This document shows, piece by piece, positions 1-7,834 of a stretch of DNA of 64,000 bases; the stretch's first letter is position 1; every line of letters begins with the position of its first letter. The DNA is from Streptomyces rubellomurinus (GTDB lineage: Bacteria > Actinomycetota > Actinomycetes > Streptomycetales > Streptomycetaceae). The stretch lies in the NCBI RefSeq assembly GCF_000961885.1, contig NZ_JZKH01000015.1, forward strand, positions 47,017 through 111,016, written 5' to 3'. A program made the translations under genes and the position numbers. The notes under the pieces were generated by a model that made no database searches, was not told where the DNA came from, and saw only the letters and a list, made by a program, of their open reading frames with translations.

Positions 1-40
1 AGGACCGCCACAGCAGTACCGGGTAGTTGGCACCACCACG

Positions 41-111
41 CAGTTCGCAGTACCAGCAGTTCCGAGCAGTTCGCAGTACCTGGAAGTTGGAAGTGCCCGC
101 AGTTCGCAGTA
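41..111. repeat. Three direct copies of a 12-bp repeat
   Basis: The 12-mer CAGTTCGCAGTA occurs exactly at 41-52, 67-78 and 100-111, with related CAGT-rich sequence between the copies. It lies at the very left edge, about 280 bp upstream of the MerR-like gene. It could be a regulatory or iteron-like array, or the edge of a longer repeat outside the window. I see no gene in 1-387. Confidence 0.55.
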
Positions 112-322
112 ATCCGGTCAGTACAAAGGATGAACGGAGGGGACAGAGCGCCATCAGGATCGCCCGGCCCGTGAAGCATCACCCGGGCGGATTCCGAAGA
201 CCCCCAAAGCAAGGACGGTGGTTTCCGGTCACGCATACGCGATCCCCGCACGCCCCCACCCCCGGGGCGAGGCGGACACAAGGAACCCGGCCACAGGGCC
301 GGCAGATGGTGTAAAACCCTTC

Positions 323-352
323 GGGGCCCCGGGCGCAACGGCCCGGGGCCCC
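323..352. terminator. GC-rich hairpin upstream of the MerR-like gene
   Basis: A 12-bp perfect inverted repeat (arms 323-334 and 341-352, 6-nt loop) ends 35 bp before the GTG at 388. It probably terminates transcription entering from the left. There is no T-run, which is common for actinomycete hairpins. Confidence 0.5.
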
Positions 353-387
353 TCAGCGCGTCCACCGACACAACAAGAAGAGGTGCA

Positions 388-738
388 GTGACCACGGCAA
401 CCATCCGACCGCATACCCCCGACTCCCTCGACGACGACGACTACCCCGCCTACACCATGGGCCGCGCCGCCGAGATGACCGGCACCACCCCCGGCTTCCT
501 GCGCTCCCTCGGCGACCAAGGCCTCATCACACCGTTGCGCTCGGAGGGCGGACACCGCCGCTACTCCCGCTACCAGCTGCGGATCGCGATGCGCGCCCGC
601 GACCTCGTCGACCAGGGCACCGCCATCGACGCCGCCTGCCGCATCATCATCCTCGAAGACCAACTCGAGGAAGCGCTGCGCATCAACGAGCAACTGCGCG
701 CCTCCCAGCACGGCCAGGAACCCGCCGCCGACACCTGA
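388..738 (+). CDS. MerR-family-like transcriptional regulator
   Basis: A small (116 aa) DNA-binding protein. After an acidic N-terminus it has a MerR-type winged helix at about residues 23-60: YTMGRAAEMTGTTPGFLRSL, then GLI, then the GGHRRYSRYQL wing. A short helical region follows (about 62-105) and there is no effector-binding domain. GTG 388 is preceded by AGAAGAGG. Small MerR-type proteins like this often sit near cold-shock and RNA-helicase genes in Streptomyces. The gene lies upstream of the convergently oriented CBS, helicase and csp genes. Its targets cannot be read from the sequence. Confidence 0.85.
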   Translation: MTTATIRPHTPDSLDDDDYPAYTMGRAAEMTGTTPGFLRSLGDQGLITPLRSEGGHRRYSRYQLRIAMRARDLVDQGTAIDAACRIIILEDQLEEALRINEQLRASQHGQEPAADT

Positions 739-875
739 CCCGCCCGCCAGGGCAACGAGACCGGCCCGCGGTGGGCGACAACCGCGCACCGCCGGCCGCC
801 CCGCAGGCGAGTCCCCCGTTCCGGTGCATGGCCGACCGGCACCTGCCCCACCGGTCGCGGCCCGACGGGACGGTC

Positions 876-1256
876 CTAGAAGCTGAGCAGGCCGATGGCG
901 TGGCCGTCATGATCCACCACCGGCCACACGGCAAGGCCGCGGGCGCGCATGGCGGCGGCCGCCGCGTCTGCGGGCATCTCGGCGGTGGCGAACGGGGCAC
1001 GGTCAAGGACGACGTCGCGCACCGGGGTCCGCTCGGTGTACCAGGAGCGGGCCTGGAACGGCGCGAGGTGCAGGCGCGTCAGCAGCCCCGCGCAGCGGCC
1101 GTCGTCGTCACGGACCAGGAGGTGGTCGGCGCCGGAGCTCTGCAGGATGTCCATCGCCATGTCGACCATGACGTCGTCGCTGACCTGCAGCTCGGGGCAT
1201 TTCATGAGGTCGCCGACCGTGGCGGCGATCTCGGTACGTTCGAGGGTGATCGTCAT
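876..1256 (-). CDS. CBS-domain protein
   Basis: A 126-aa protein with two CBS motifs in tandem: the first starts near VGDLMKCPELQVSDDVMV and continues ADHLLVRDDDGRCAGLLT; the second has TPVRDVVLDRAPFATAEM and LAVWPVVDHDGHAIGLLSF. CBS pairs usually bind adenosyl nucleotides and act as energy or stress sensors. The ATG at 1254-1256 (MTITLERTEI) was chosen because coding-like sequence starts there; the open frame upstream has no family features. The gene lies downstream of the helicase on the same strand and may be co-transcribed with it. Confidence 0.85.
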   Translation of the reverse strand: MTITLERTEIAATVGDLMKCPELQVSDDVMVDMAMDILQSSGADHLLVRDDDGRCAGLLTRLHLAPFQARSWYTERTPVRDVVLDRAPFATAEMPADAAAAAMRARGLAVWPVVDHDGHAIGLLSF

Positions 1257-1416
1257 GGGCAGACTCCTTCGCGTATCCACCGCCGGGACCGGCGGTAGGC
1301 AGGGCGCTGACGGTGGGACGGCCGGCGGGTGCGCCGGAGCAGGCCGAGAATGTTCGTCGCTTGGCGAGTGGTGGGGCCAGGGACTGCGGCGCCAGTCCCT
1401 GGCCCCACGGCACGTC

Positions 1417-2964
1417 CTAAGCGGCAAGGGCGACGCGGCGCGGTGCCCGGCGGCGGCCGGAGGAGCCCTTGTTCTCGCGGCCCGCGGCGGTTGCGCGGGT
1501 GTCGACTCCCGCGTGGGCGGGGCGGCCGCGCCGGCCGCGACTCGTGGACGCGCTGCGGCGGGAGCGTTCGACGACGGGAGCGGCGATCACGGTGGGGATG
1601 CCCGTGGGCACCCGGGCGCCGGTGATGCGGGCCAGGTCGTCGTCGCCGGCGCTGACGCGGGTGGTGACGGGGGTGATGGCGGCCGTGGTCATCATGCGGG
1701 CCATCTCGCGGCGCTGGTTGGGCAGGACCAGGGTGACGACCGTACCGGACTCGCCGGCGCGGGCGGTACGCCCGCCGCGGTGGAGGTAGTCCTTGTGGTC
1801 GCTCGGCGGGTCGAGGTTGACGACCAGGTCGAGGCCGTCGACGTGGATGCCCCGGGCGGCGACGTTGGTCGCGATCAGCGCGGTGACCTGGCCGGTGCGG
1901 AACTGTTCCAGGGTGCGGGTGCGCTGCGGCTGGGACTTGCCGCCGTGCAGGGCGGCGGCCTTCACCCCGCAGGCGAGCAGGTCGAGGACCAGGCGGTCGG
2001 CGCCGTGCTTGGTGTCGATGAACATGATCACGCCACCCTCGCGGGAGGCGATGTGCGCGATCGTGGCGGCCTTGTCGTAGTTCTGCACGTGCAGCACGTG
2101 GTGCTCCATCGTGCTGACCGCGCCTGCGGACGGGTCCACCGAGTGGGTGACCGGATCCTTCAGGAAGCGGCGGACCAGCCTGTCGACGTTGCGGTCCAGG
2201 GTGGCGGAGAACAGCATCGTCTGGCCGCCCTCGGCGACCTGGTCGAGGAGCTCGGTGACCTGCGGCAAAAAGCCCATGTCGGCCATCTGATCCGCCTCGT
2301 CGAGGACTGTGACGCCGACGCCGTCCAGCTGGCAGTCACCGCGCTGGATCAGGTCCTTGAGGCGACCGGGGGTGGCGACCACGACCTCGGCCCCCTGGTT
2401 CAGGGCGTGGGCCTGGCGTCCGATCGACATCCCGCCGACCACGGCCGCCATGCGCAGGCGCACAGCGTGGGCGAACGGGGTGAGGGCGTCGGTGACCTGC
2501 TGCGCGAGCTCGCGGGTGGGCACCAGCACGAGGGCCAGCGGACGGCGCGGCTCCGCGCGCCGGCCGGCGATACGGGCCAGCACGGCGAGGCCGAACGCGA
2601 TGGTCTTGCCGGAGCCGGTGCGGCCCCGGCCGAGGACGTCACGACCGGCCAGCGAGTTCGGCAGCGTGGCGGCCTGGATCGGGAACGGCGCGGTGACGCC
2701 CTGCCGGGTCAGCACCGACAGCAGCGCCTTCGGCATGTCCAGCTCGTCGAACGCTTCGACGGCCGGCAGCGCCGGGGTGGTGCTCACCGGCATCGCGAAC
2801 TCGCCCTGCAGGGAGTGTCCCTGACGCGAGTTCCGGCCGCCGGTGGGCCGGTCGCCGTAGAAGGAGCTGCCGCCGGAGCGGGATCCGTGGGAACTGCCGG
2901 AGCGGGCGGAGGCCGAGGATCGGGAGTTGGTGTTCTGGTACGGGGAGCGACTGGAGCGCTTCAT
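1417..2964 (-). CDS. DEAD-box ATP-dependent RNA helicase
   Basis: A 515-aa RNA helicase that would unwind RNA duplexes, probably in ribosome assembly or the cold response. Motifs in order: Q motif near FPIQAATLP, motif I GRGRTGSGKT, PTRELAQ (Ia), TPGRLKDL (Ib), VLDEADQMADMG (II), MLFSATL (III), then the second RecA domain with TNVAARGIHVDGLD (V) and HRGGRTARAG (VI). The N-terminal ~55 residues are rich in Ser, Arg and Gly, and the C-terminus ends in a basic Arg-rich tail; both are likely RNA-binding extensions. The pairing with a cold-shock gene transcribed in the same direction supports a cold or stress role. Confidence 0.93.
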   Translation of the reverse strand: MKRSSRSPYQNTNSRSSASARSGSSHGSRSGGSSFYGDRPTGGRNSRQGHSLQGEFAMPVSTTPALPAVEAFDELDMPKALLSVLTRQGVTAPFPIQAATLPNSLAGRDVLGRGRTGSGKTIAFGLAVLARIAGRRAEPRRPLALVLVPTRELAQQVTDALTPFAHAVRLRMAAVVGGMSIGRQAHALNQGAEVVVATPGRLKDLIQRGDCQLDGVGVTVLDEADQMADMGFLPQVTELLDQVAEGGQTMLFSATLDRNVDRLVRRFLKDPVTHSVDPSAGAVSTMEHHVLHVQNYDKAATIAHIASREGGVIMFIDTKHGADRLVLDLLACGVKAAALHGGKSQPQRTRTLEQFRTGQVTALIATNVAARGIHVDGLDLVVNLDPPSDHKDYLHRGGRTARAGESGTVVTLVLPNQRREMARMMTTAAITPVTTRVSAGDDDLARITGARVPTGIPTVIAAPVVERSRRSASTSRGRRGRPAHAGVDTRATAAGRENKGSSGRRRAPRRVALAA

Positions 2965-3264
2965 GGAAAACCTTCCTGGGGCGGCACGTCACGAGGCGGC
3001 TCCGCAGCGCCGGGCGCCGGCAGGAGATCGCGAGGAACGGGCCGAAAGTATGGAGAGGGCCGGGCGTGGACGGTGAAACCGTGCGGCACGTCACCTCAGG
3101 ACCGCGCTCACCGCCAAGGGCGGGAGCGGAGGATCCTCGAACCGTGGGTGTCACGGCAGGGCGCCGATCCGGACGCGGCGCGGGGCGTCTCGCGTGGGGA
3201 TGGCCGCCGGTGGCGGAGCCAGGGGGCCGGAAACGGCCGGGGATGTGCGTCGTGGCGCAATGCC

Positions 3265-3307
3265 GAGGGGCCCGCACCGGGCATCATGTACGCGGTGCGG
3301 GCCCCTC
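3265..3307 (-). terminator. Terminator of the cold-shock gene
   Basis: A perfect 14-bp GC-rich inverted repeat (arms 3265-3278 and 3294-3307, 15-nt loop) begins 28 bp after the csp stop codon in its direction of transcription. The rest of 2965-3334 holds no convincing gene. Confidence 0.65.
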
Positions 3308-3334
3308 GCTGCTAGGCGGGTGCCGTGGCAGAAA

Positions 3335-3538
3335 CTACAGCGGACGAATGTTCTCGGCCTGCGGGCCCTTCTGGCCCTGCGTGACGTCGAACTCGACCTT
3401 CTGGCCCTCGAGCAGCTCACGGAAGCCGTTGGCCTGGATGTTCGAGTAGTGGGCGAACACGTCAGCGCCGCCACCCTCCTGCTCGATGAAGCCGAAGCCC
3501 TTTTCCGCGTTGAACCACTTCACAGTGCCATTAGCCAT
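3335..3538 (-). CDS. Cold-shock protein (CspA family)
   Basis: A 67-aa nucleic-acid chaperone of the usual family length. It shows RNP1 (KGFGFIEQ) and RNP2 ([10 protein letters not shown]) and starts [14 protein letters not shown]. The ATG at 3536-3538 is preceded by AAGGAGAA on the minus strand, which fixes the start; the longer open frame upstream is leader. A long 5' region containing a hairpin (separate entry) precedes it, as in many csp genes whose mRNA leader controls expression. Confidence 0.97.
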   Translation of the reverse strand: MANGTVKWFNAEKGFGFIEQEGGGADVFAHYSNIQANGFRELLEGQKVEFDVTQGQKGPQAENIRPL

Positions 3539-3637
3539 AAAAAAATTCTCCTTCAAGGGGCTGTCCGAAGCGTGCACAGTGCGCGCTCCGAGTCGCCGCG
3601 ATGAGCACCCACCCGGGGAAGAGCCGGGAAACAAAAA

Positions 3638-3664
3638 TGCGCCTGCGAAACATCAGCAGGCGCA
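3638..3664 (-). promoter_or_regulatory. Hairpin plus T-run in the csp leader (possible attenuator)
   Basis: A 9-bp perfect stem (arms 3638-3646 and 3656-3664) is followed, on the minus strand, by five T residues at 3633-3637. It lies about 100 nt upstream of the csp start codon. The shape is that of an intrinsic terminator, so it either ends an upstream transcript or acts as an attenuator in the csp leader. The rest of 3539-4045 is a divergent promoter region without a gene. Confidence 0.5.
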
Positions 3665-4045
3665 CACAAAGTTCATGGGAACCACTACTGCAACTAGCAT
3701 GACTGTAGCAGGTCCGAGCCCGCCGCGGGCGGATATTCCGACCCCAGTTCTGCGGCGCTTCGCGCCGGGCGCCGCCGACCACGAGGCCGCAGGACCGTCA
3801 ACACGACTGATTGGCAGCGCAGTCGGGCACCAGCTATCAGCACCTTCGGAGCCCGCCGCCCGGCTCCCCGGCGGGCGGGTCGTGCAGGCCCCGAGCCGCC
3901 CGCCGGGCCCGCACCGCGACCACCGGCGCCAGCTGTGCCACCGGTGACCATTGCGAGCGGCGTGCGCGAAATTCTTGCCGCGGCCGAAAAAATCGAGCCT
4001 GCCGGAAAAATCCCACTCCGCGATTTTCGGCGCATACTGTAGGGG

Positions 4046-4273
4046 ATGACGAAACCTGTAGCAGTTCGCCGCGTCCTACCCACCAGTCCCTTCAAGACCC
4101 GGATCGAAGCGCCGCGCAAGCACTTCGCCGTCGGCGACCGCGTCACCCACGACACCTACGGCCTCGGACGCGCCATCGGAGTGGAAGGCGGCGGCGACAT
4201 CGCGGTACTCGTCGACTTCGGATCGCGACGCGAGCGCATCACCCCGCCCTATGCCGCGATGTTCAAACTCTGA
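4046..4273 (+). CDS. Small conserved protein with a Tudor/CarD-like fold signature
   Basis: A 75-aa basic protein. Residues about 24-72 (HFAVGDRVTHDTYGLGRAIG, then IAVLVDFGSRRERI) have the 'GDRV-H-GxGxV ... V-F' pattern found in SH3/Tudor-like C-terminal modules of UvrD/PcrA and in CarD-type proteins, suggesting nucleic-acid or RNA-polymerase contact. It is divergent from the csp gene. A TACTGT -10-like box (4034-4039) lies only about 7 nt before the ATG, so the transcript may be leaderless. The exact function is unknown. Confidence 0.75.
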   Translation: MTKPVAVRRVLPTSPFKTRIEAPRKHFAVGDRVTHDTYGLGRAIGVEGGGDIAVLVDFGSRRERITPPYAAMFKL

Positions 4274-4630
4274 GCCCGGGACGCGCGCGGCTCCCGGCCG
4301 GGAACACCGCAGCGCACAGGGTGCGCCCCGGACAGCACACGCCGGCACGGCACCCAGGAGACACACACCCCGGCCGGACCGAACGGCACCCATCGGTCCG
4401 AGCCGGAGTCTCACCCGCAATGGCCGGAAAGGCACGCGACGAGTCGCCGTTGGCGGCCGAGGGCGGGCCGGGTTGGCGATAAAATCCGCGCGTGGATGAC
4501 AAACACCTGTTTGAGTCCGTCTGCGCGGTGCTCTCCGCCCGAGGGTTCGAGCCAGCATCTCCCTGGTGAGACCCGCCGCTGGCGCGGCATCACCCGGACC
4601 GGCAAGGCCCGTACGGTCACAGCACGGATA

Positions 4631-4680
4631 CTCTGGCCGGGAATGCTCGCCGGGTTGGCGGCGAGCATTCCCGGCCAGAG
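4631..4680. repeat. Perfect 21-bp inverted repeat with 8-nt loop
   Basis: Arms 4631-4651 and 4660-4680 are exactly complementary around GGGTTGGC. It sits in a gene-free stretch (4274-4927) between the small conserved gene and the dioxygenase remnant. It could be a bidirectional terminator or a small palindromic repeat. Nothing else in the stretch is recognisable. Confidence 0.7.
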
Positions 4681-4927
4681 TAACGGGCGGTAGACATCCG
4701 GCCCTTCGGCCCGCCGCCCCGCGCCACTCACGCGGGTGCCGTGCGCCCACAACGCTGGACCCCACCCGACCCTGACTATAGAGATGACGGCTCGGTCAGG
4801 TCCGCCTCCGCAGCGATCTTGGCGCCCAGTGACAGCTGCACCGGACCTTGGTGGATACCGAAAGGGAGGGGCTGGTAGAAGTCGGAGGCATGGTAGGCAC
4901 GTGGATGCGTTGCCCGGTTGGCCAGGG

Positions 4928-5491
4928 GCGGATCTCGGTCCTTGGAGCGTTGAGGACGTATCGGTCGTGGAACGCCCTGGCGGCCGCGAGCGCGCGCTCG
5001 ATGCCGTAGACGGCCTTGTCGAAGCGCCAGCGGACGCTCACGGCCGCAGGGGTGCGCTGCCGGAAGACAGGCGGGTAGACGGCTACCAGCTCGTCCCGGC
5101 AGAACGTGAACTGCGGTCGTAGGAGCTCACGCAGCAGAGCTGGGTCCGCGCGCTGGGCTGTTTCGAGCAGCGCCGCGACGTCCACCAGGACACTCTCGCC
5201 GCCCGTGTCGGCCGGCTGGGCGCAGTGAAGGAGCAGCAGAGCCGGCGGGACCACGCCGGGGCCGTCGATGAACGCGCCGTCGGTATGGCATCCGACGTCC
5301 TTGAGCCCTACGGCCTGGTACTCATCGACAAGGTCGCGCCACGCAGCCGAGAGCTCGTTCACCGCCTGGTCGCCGGTGCCTGTCACCGTTCCGATGACAC
5401 CGAACTCGTCGCCTCGCGGGTGCAGTTGCCTACGCCCCAGCGCGTTGCCCGGGACCGTCAAAGGGTCCTGGTCCGGCGAGAACGTGTCGAC
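4928..5491 (-). pseudogene. Remnant of a TauD/TfdA-type Fe(II)/2-oxoglutarate dioxygenase
   Basis: The minus-strand frame encodes a dioxygenase core including the first metal-ligand motif HTDGAF and the typical stretch LLLLHCAQPADTGGES followed by VLVDVAALLETA. The homology stops after about HDRYVLNAPRTEIR; the last ~50 residues, which would carry the distal His and the Arg that binds 2-oxoglutarate, are replaced by an unrelated frame. The upstream end runs into a fragment of another gene family (5505-5618). It is therefore a double-truncated fragment and probably inactive. Confidence 0.6.
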
Positions 5492-5504
5492 TTTCGCCAC
5501 CCAC

Positions 5505-5618
5505 GTCCCGCCTTGCCGCTTCTGACAACGCCTCCTCTCCCCGCTCCCACCAGTGCACGGGATTGGTGGCGTGCTGCTGGAGACAAGCCGACTGGGCATG
5601 GGCCAGTCGATTCACCAT
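5505..5618 (-). pseudogene. N-terminal fragment of a DUF255 thioredoxin-domain gene
   Basis: About 38 residues beginning MVNRLAHAQSACLQQHATNP and continuing VHWWERGEEAL match the well-known opening of DUF255/YyaL proteins ('NRLahetSpYLlqHa-NPVdWw'). Normal members are about 650 aa; the homology ends at AARRD, where the dioxygenase remnant begins in another frame. It is a rearrangement scar. Confidence 0.55.
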
Positions 5619-5663
5619 GGCGGCAGTATTCCAGCCCGCTGACCCACGATGGGGACGATGCCG

Positions 5664-6467
5664 TCAACACGCCGCGACGGCGACGTAGCCGAAGGTCGTG
5701 CCGATGCCGGAGAGAGTCTTGCGGAGGATGCGGGTGAGGGCGTCGGTGGCCTGGGCGGTGTGGATGTCGCTGAGGTGCCGGCGCTGGCGGTTGAGGTCGG
5801 CGTCGAGGCGGCGGAGGGAGTGCCGTAGGTGTTCGTCCAGGTCGGTGATCTTCTCGATCTGGAAGCCGCTGGCTTCAAGGTGGGTGCGCAGAGCGGTCAG
5901 CGGTGTGAGGGAGGAGTGGTCGTGCCGTTCGGGGTCGGGAGCGCGCAGGATCATGTCGCTGATCAGCAGAGGGCTGCCGGGGGTGAGGACACGTCTGAGT
6001 TCGGCAAGGGCTCGGCGGGTGTCGGGGATGTGGAGCAGGGACTCGATGGCCCAGGCGCCGTCGAAGGACCGGTCGGGGAAGGGCAGGTCGGTGGCGTCGG
6101 CGTACTGGAATCGGGCGAGGTGGCTGAGGCCGGCGGTTTCGGTGCGGGAGGTGGCGAGTTGGACCTGGGTGGTGCTGATGGTGATGCCGGTGACATGGGC
6201 TCCGGTGGTGCGGGCCAGGCGCCTGGCTGGGCGGCCTGTGCCGCAGCCGACGTCCAGGAATCGGTGGCCGGGATGGAGCGGCAGTTCGCTGAGGAGGAGG
6301 TCGGTGAGGCGGTCGCCGGCCGCGGCGACCGCGGCGGTGTCGTCCTCGGCGGGTTGGTCTGCCGTGGCGTCGGGCCACAGGCCGATGTGGAGATTGCCGC
6401 CCCACAGGTGTTCCAGGAGTGGGGTGATGATGTCGTAGTAGGTGCCGATGTGTGCTGTCCGGTTCAT
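5664..6467 (-). CDS. SAM-dependent methyltransferase, last gene of the terpene operon
   Basis: A 267-aa class I methyltransferase. SAM motif I is FLDVGCGTGRPARRLA (about residue 72), motif II region QYADATDLPFPDRSFDGAWA, and post-motif LTPGSPLLISD; it resembles UbiE/sterol-type enzymes that methylate small lipophilic substrates. The ATG at 6465-6467 overlaps the stop codon of the P450 (ATGA), so translation is coupled. Position after terpene synthase and P450 suggests C- or O-methylation of the terpene product or its precursor. Substrate unknown. Confidence 0.85.
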   Translation of the reverse strand: MNRTAHIGTYYDIITPLLEHLWGGNLHIGLWPDATADQPAEDDTAAVAAAGDRLTDLLLSELPLHPGHRFLDVGCGTGRPARRLARTTGAHVTGITISTTQVQLATSRTETAGLSHLARFQYADATDLPFPDRSFDGAWAIESLLHIPDTRRALAELRRVLTPGSPLLISDMILRAPDPERHDHSSLTPLTALRTHLEASGFQIEKITDLDEHLRHSLRRLDADLNRQRRHLSDIHTAQATDALTRILRKTLSGIGTTFGYVAVAAC

Positions 6468-7834
6468 GGCTGGGTGTCCCGGGCGTCCGTGGCGTGTGGC
6501 GTGGGTGGGGTGTCGAGGGTGACCTGCAGGCTGGTCGGGGTGGTCATGGTGGGTCCGTTCTTCACCGTTCTCAGGCCCGGGACGGCCGCGATAAGGCGCA
6601 GGCCCGGGGCGCGGGTGAGGCGGGCGAGGGCCAGGGGGAGTTCGAATTCGGCGAGTTCGGCGCCGGGGCAGCGGCGGGTGCCGGTGCCGAAGGGGAGGTA
6701 GTGGGTGCCGGGGGGTTTGTGGTTCAGGAAGCGTTCGGGGTCGAAGCGCTCGGGGTCGGGGTAGAGGTCGGGGCGGCGGTGCACGAGGTGGATGGCGGGG
6801 ACGAGTTCGGTGCCGGCCGGGAAGCTGTAGCCGTTCCAGTCGAGGTCGGCGGGCGTGACGCGGGCGAGGCCGGCCGGGACGACGGAGCCGTGGCGCAGGG
6901 TCTCGGCGCAGACGGCGTTGAGATACGGAAGCTTCACGGTGTTGGCCGGTGTAAGGGCGGTGCCGAGCCGGGCGAGTTCGGTGTGCAGGCGGTGGCGTAC
7001 GTCGTGGTGGAGTTCCAGTTGATACAGAGCCCAGGCCAGGGCGCTGGCGGTTGTGTCGTGGCCGGCGATGAGCAAGCTCATGATGTGTCCGCGAATCTGC
7101 TCGTCGGCGGGGGCCGCTTGGCTGGTGGCGAGGTGGAAGACCAGGTCGTTGCGGTGGGCGGCGGGCGCTTCGCGTGCGGCGGCGGCCTCTTGGGTGACGA
7201 AGTCCTGGACCTGCTGGACCAGGCTCCCGATCTGCCGTAGGAGGCCCTCGGGGTCGCTCCCGGAGGTGGCCGCCGGTTCGTACATCAGGTCCATGATCTC
7301 GGTGAGCAGGTGGACGCAGTGTTCGTGGCGGTGCGGTGCCAGTTCCCCGAAGGCGGCACGGACGATCAGCCGCAGTGTGATGTCGCGGGTGACGTCGATC
7401 AGGGGCTTTCGGCGTCCTCGCAGGTGGTCCAGTACGGTGATGATGATGGCGTCCAGGGCGGGGCCGAGGGCGCGCAAAGGTTCGCCGTGCAGGGGCGGGG
7501 CCAGCAGGAGCCGGATGGTGCGGTGGGCCTCGCCGGTGAGGTAGGGCAGGGCCTGGGTGCCGATGACGGGGCGGAAGTAGAGGGTGCCGCGGGCGTGCCA
7601 GGTGGTGCGGTCGCTGATGAACAGCTGCCGGATGGCGGTGGGGTCGCCGACGTAGACGCGGGGCGCGGTGTCCTCGGTATGGAGGGTGAAGACCGGTCCG
7701 TAGGTGCGGGCGTACGCCTCCCAGGAGGCGAGCAGGTGCTCCGTTTCCATGGCGCGCAGCTGGGGAGCGGTGAGACGGGGACCGTCGGGCAGGTGCGGGC
7801 AGGAGCCGTCGGCCGCGGGGGCGCGGTCGGTCAC
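6464..7834 (-). CDS. Cytochrome P450 (terpene operon)
   Basis: A 456-aa heme monooxygenase. I-helix oxygen-binding motif AGHDTTAS, K-helix ETLR (ExxR), PERF motif region (DPERFDPERFL) and heme-binding loop FGTGTRRCPGAEL with the Cys ligand. The start was set at GTG 7832-7834 (VTDRAPAADG), which overlaps the terpene synthase stop (GTGA) and has GGGAGG upstream; the frame is open further upstream but that part lies antisense-like inside the synthase gene. Presumably oxidises the cyclised terpene. It needs ferredoxin and reductase partners, none of which are nearby. Confidence 0.92.
   Translation of the reverse strand: MTDRAPAADGSCPHLPDGPRLTAPQLRAMETEHLLASWEAYARTYGPVFTLHTEDTAPRVYVGDPTAIRQLFISDRTTWHARGTLYFRPVIGTQALPYLTGEAHRTIRLLLAPPLHGEPLRALGPALDAIIITVLDHLRGRRKPLIDVTRDITLRLIVRAAFGELAPHRHEHCVHLLTEIMDLMYEPAATSGSDPEGLLRQIGSLVQQVQDFVTQEAAAAREAPAAHRNDLVFHLATSQAAPADEQIRGHIMSLLIAGHDTTASALAWALYQLELHHDVRHRLHTELARLGTALTPANTVKLPYLNAVCAETLRHGSVVPAGLARVTPADLDWNGYSFPAGTELVPAIHLVHRRPDLYPDPERFDPERFLNHKPPGTHYLPFGTGTRRCPGAELAEFELPLALARLTRAPGLRLIAAVPGLRTVKNGPTMTTPTSLQVTLDTPPTPHATDARDTQP

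Noticed and set aside
949..3315. A 788-codon plus-strand open frame
   Set aside because: It is antisense to the helicase and CBS genes, whose motifs are unmistakable; long antisense frames are expected at this G+C.
4540..4570. A tRNA-like GGGTTCGAGCC segment
   Set aside because: It resembles a T-arm, but no acceptor, D or anticodon arms can be formed around it.
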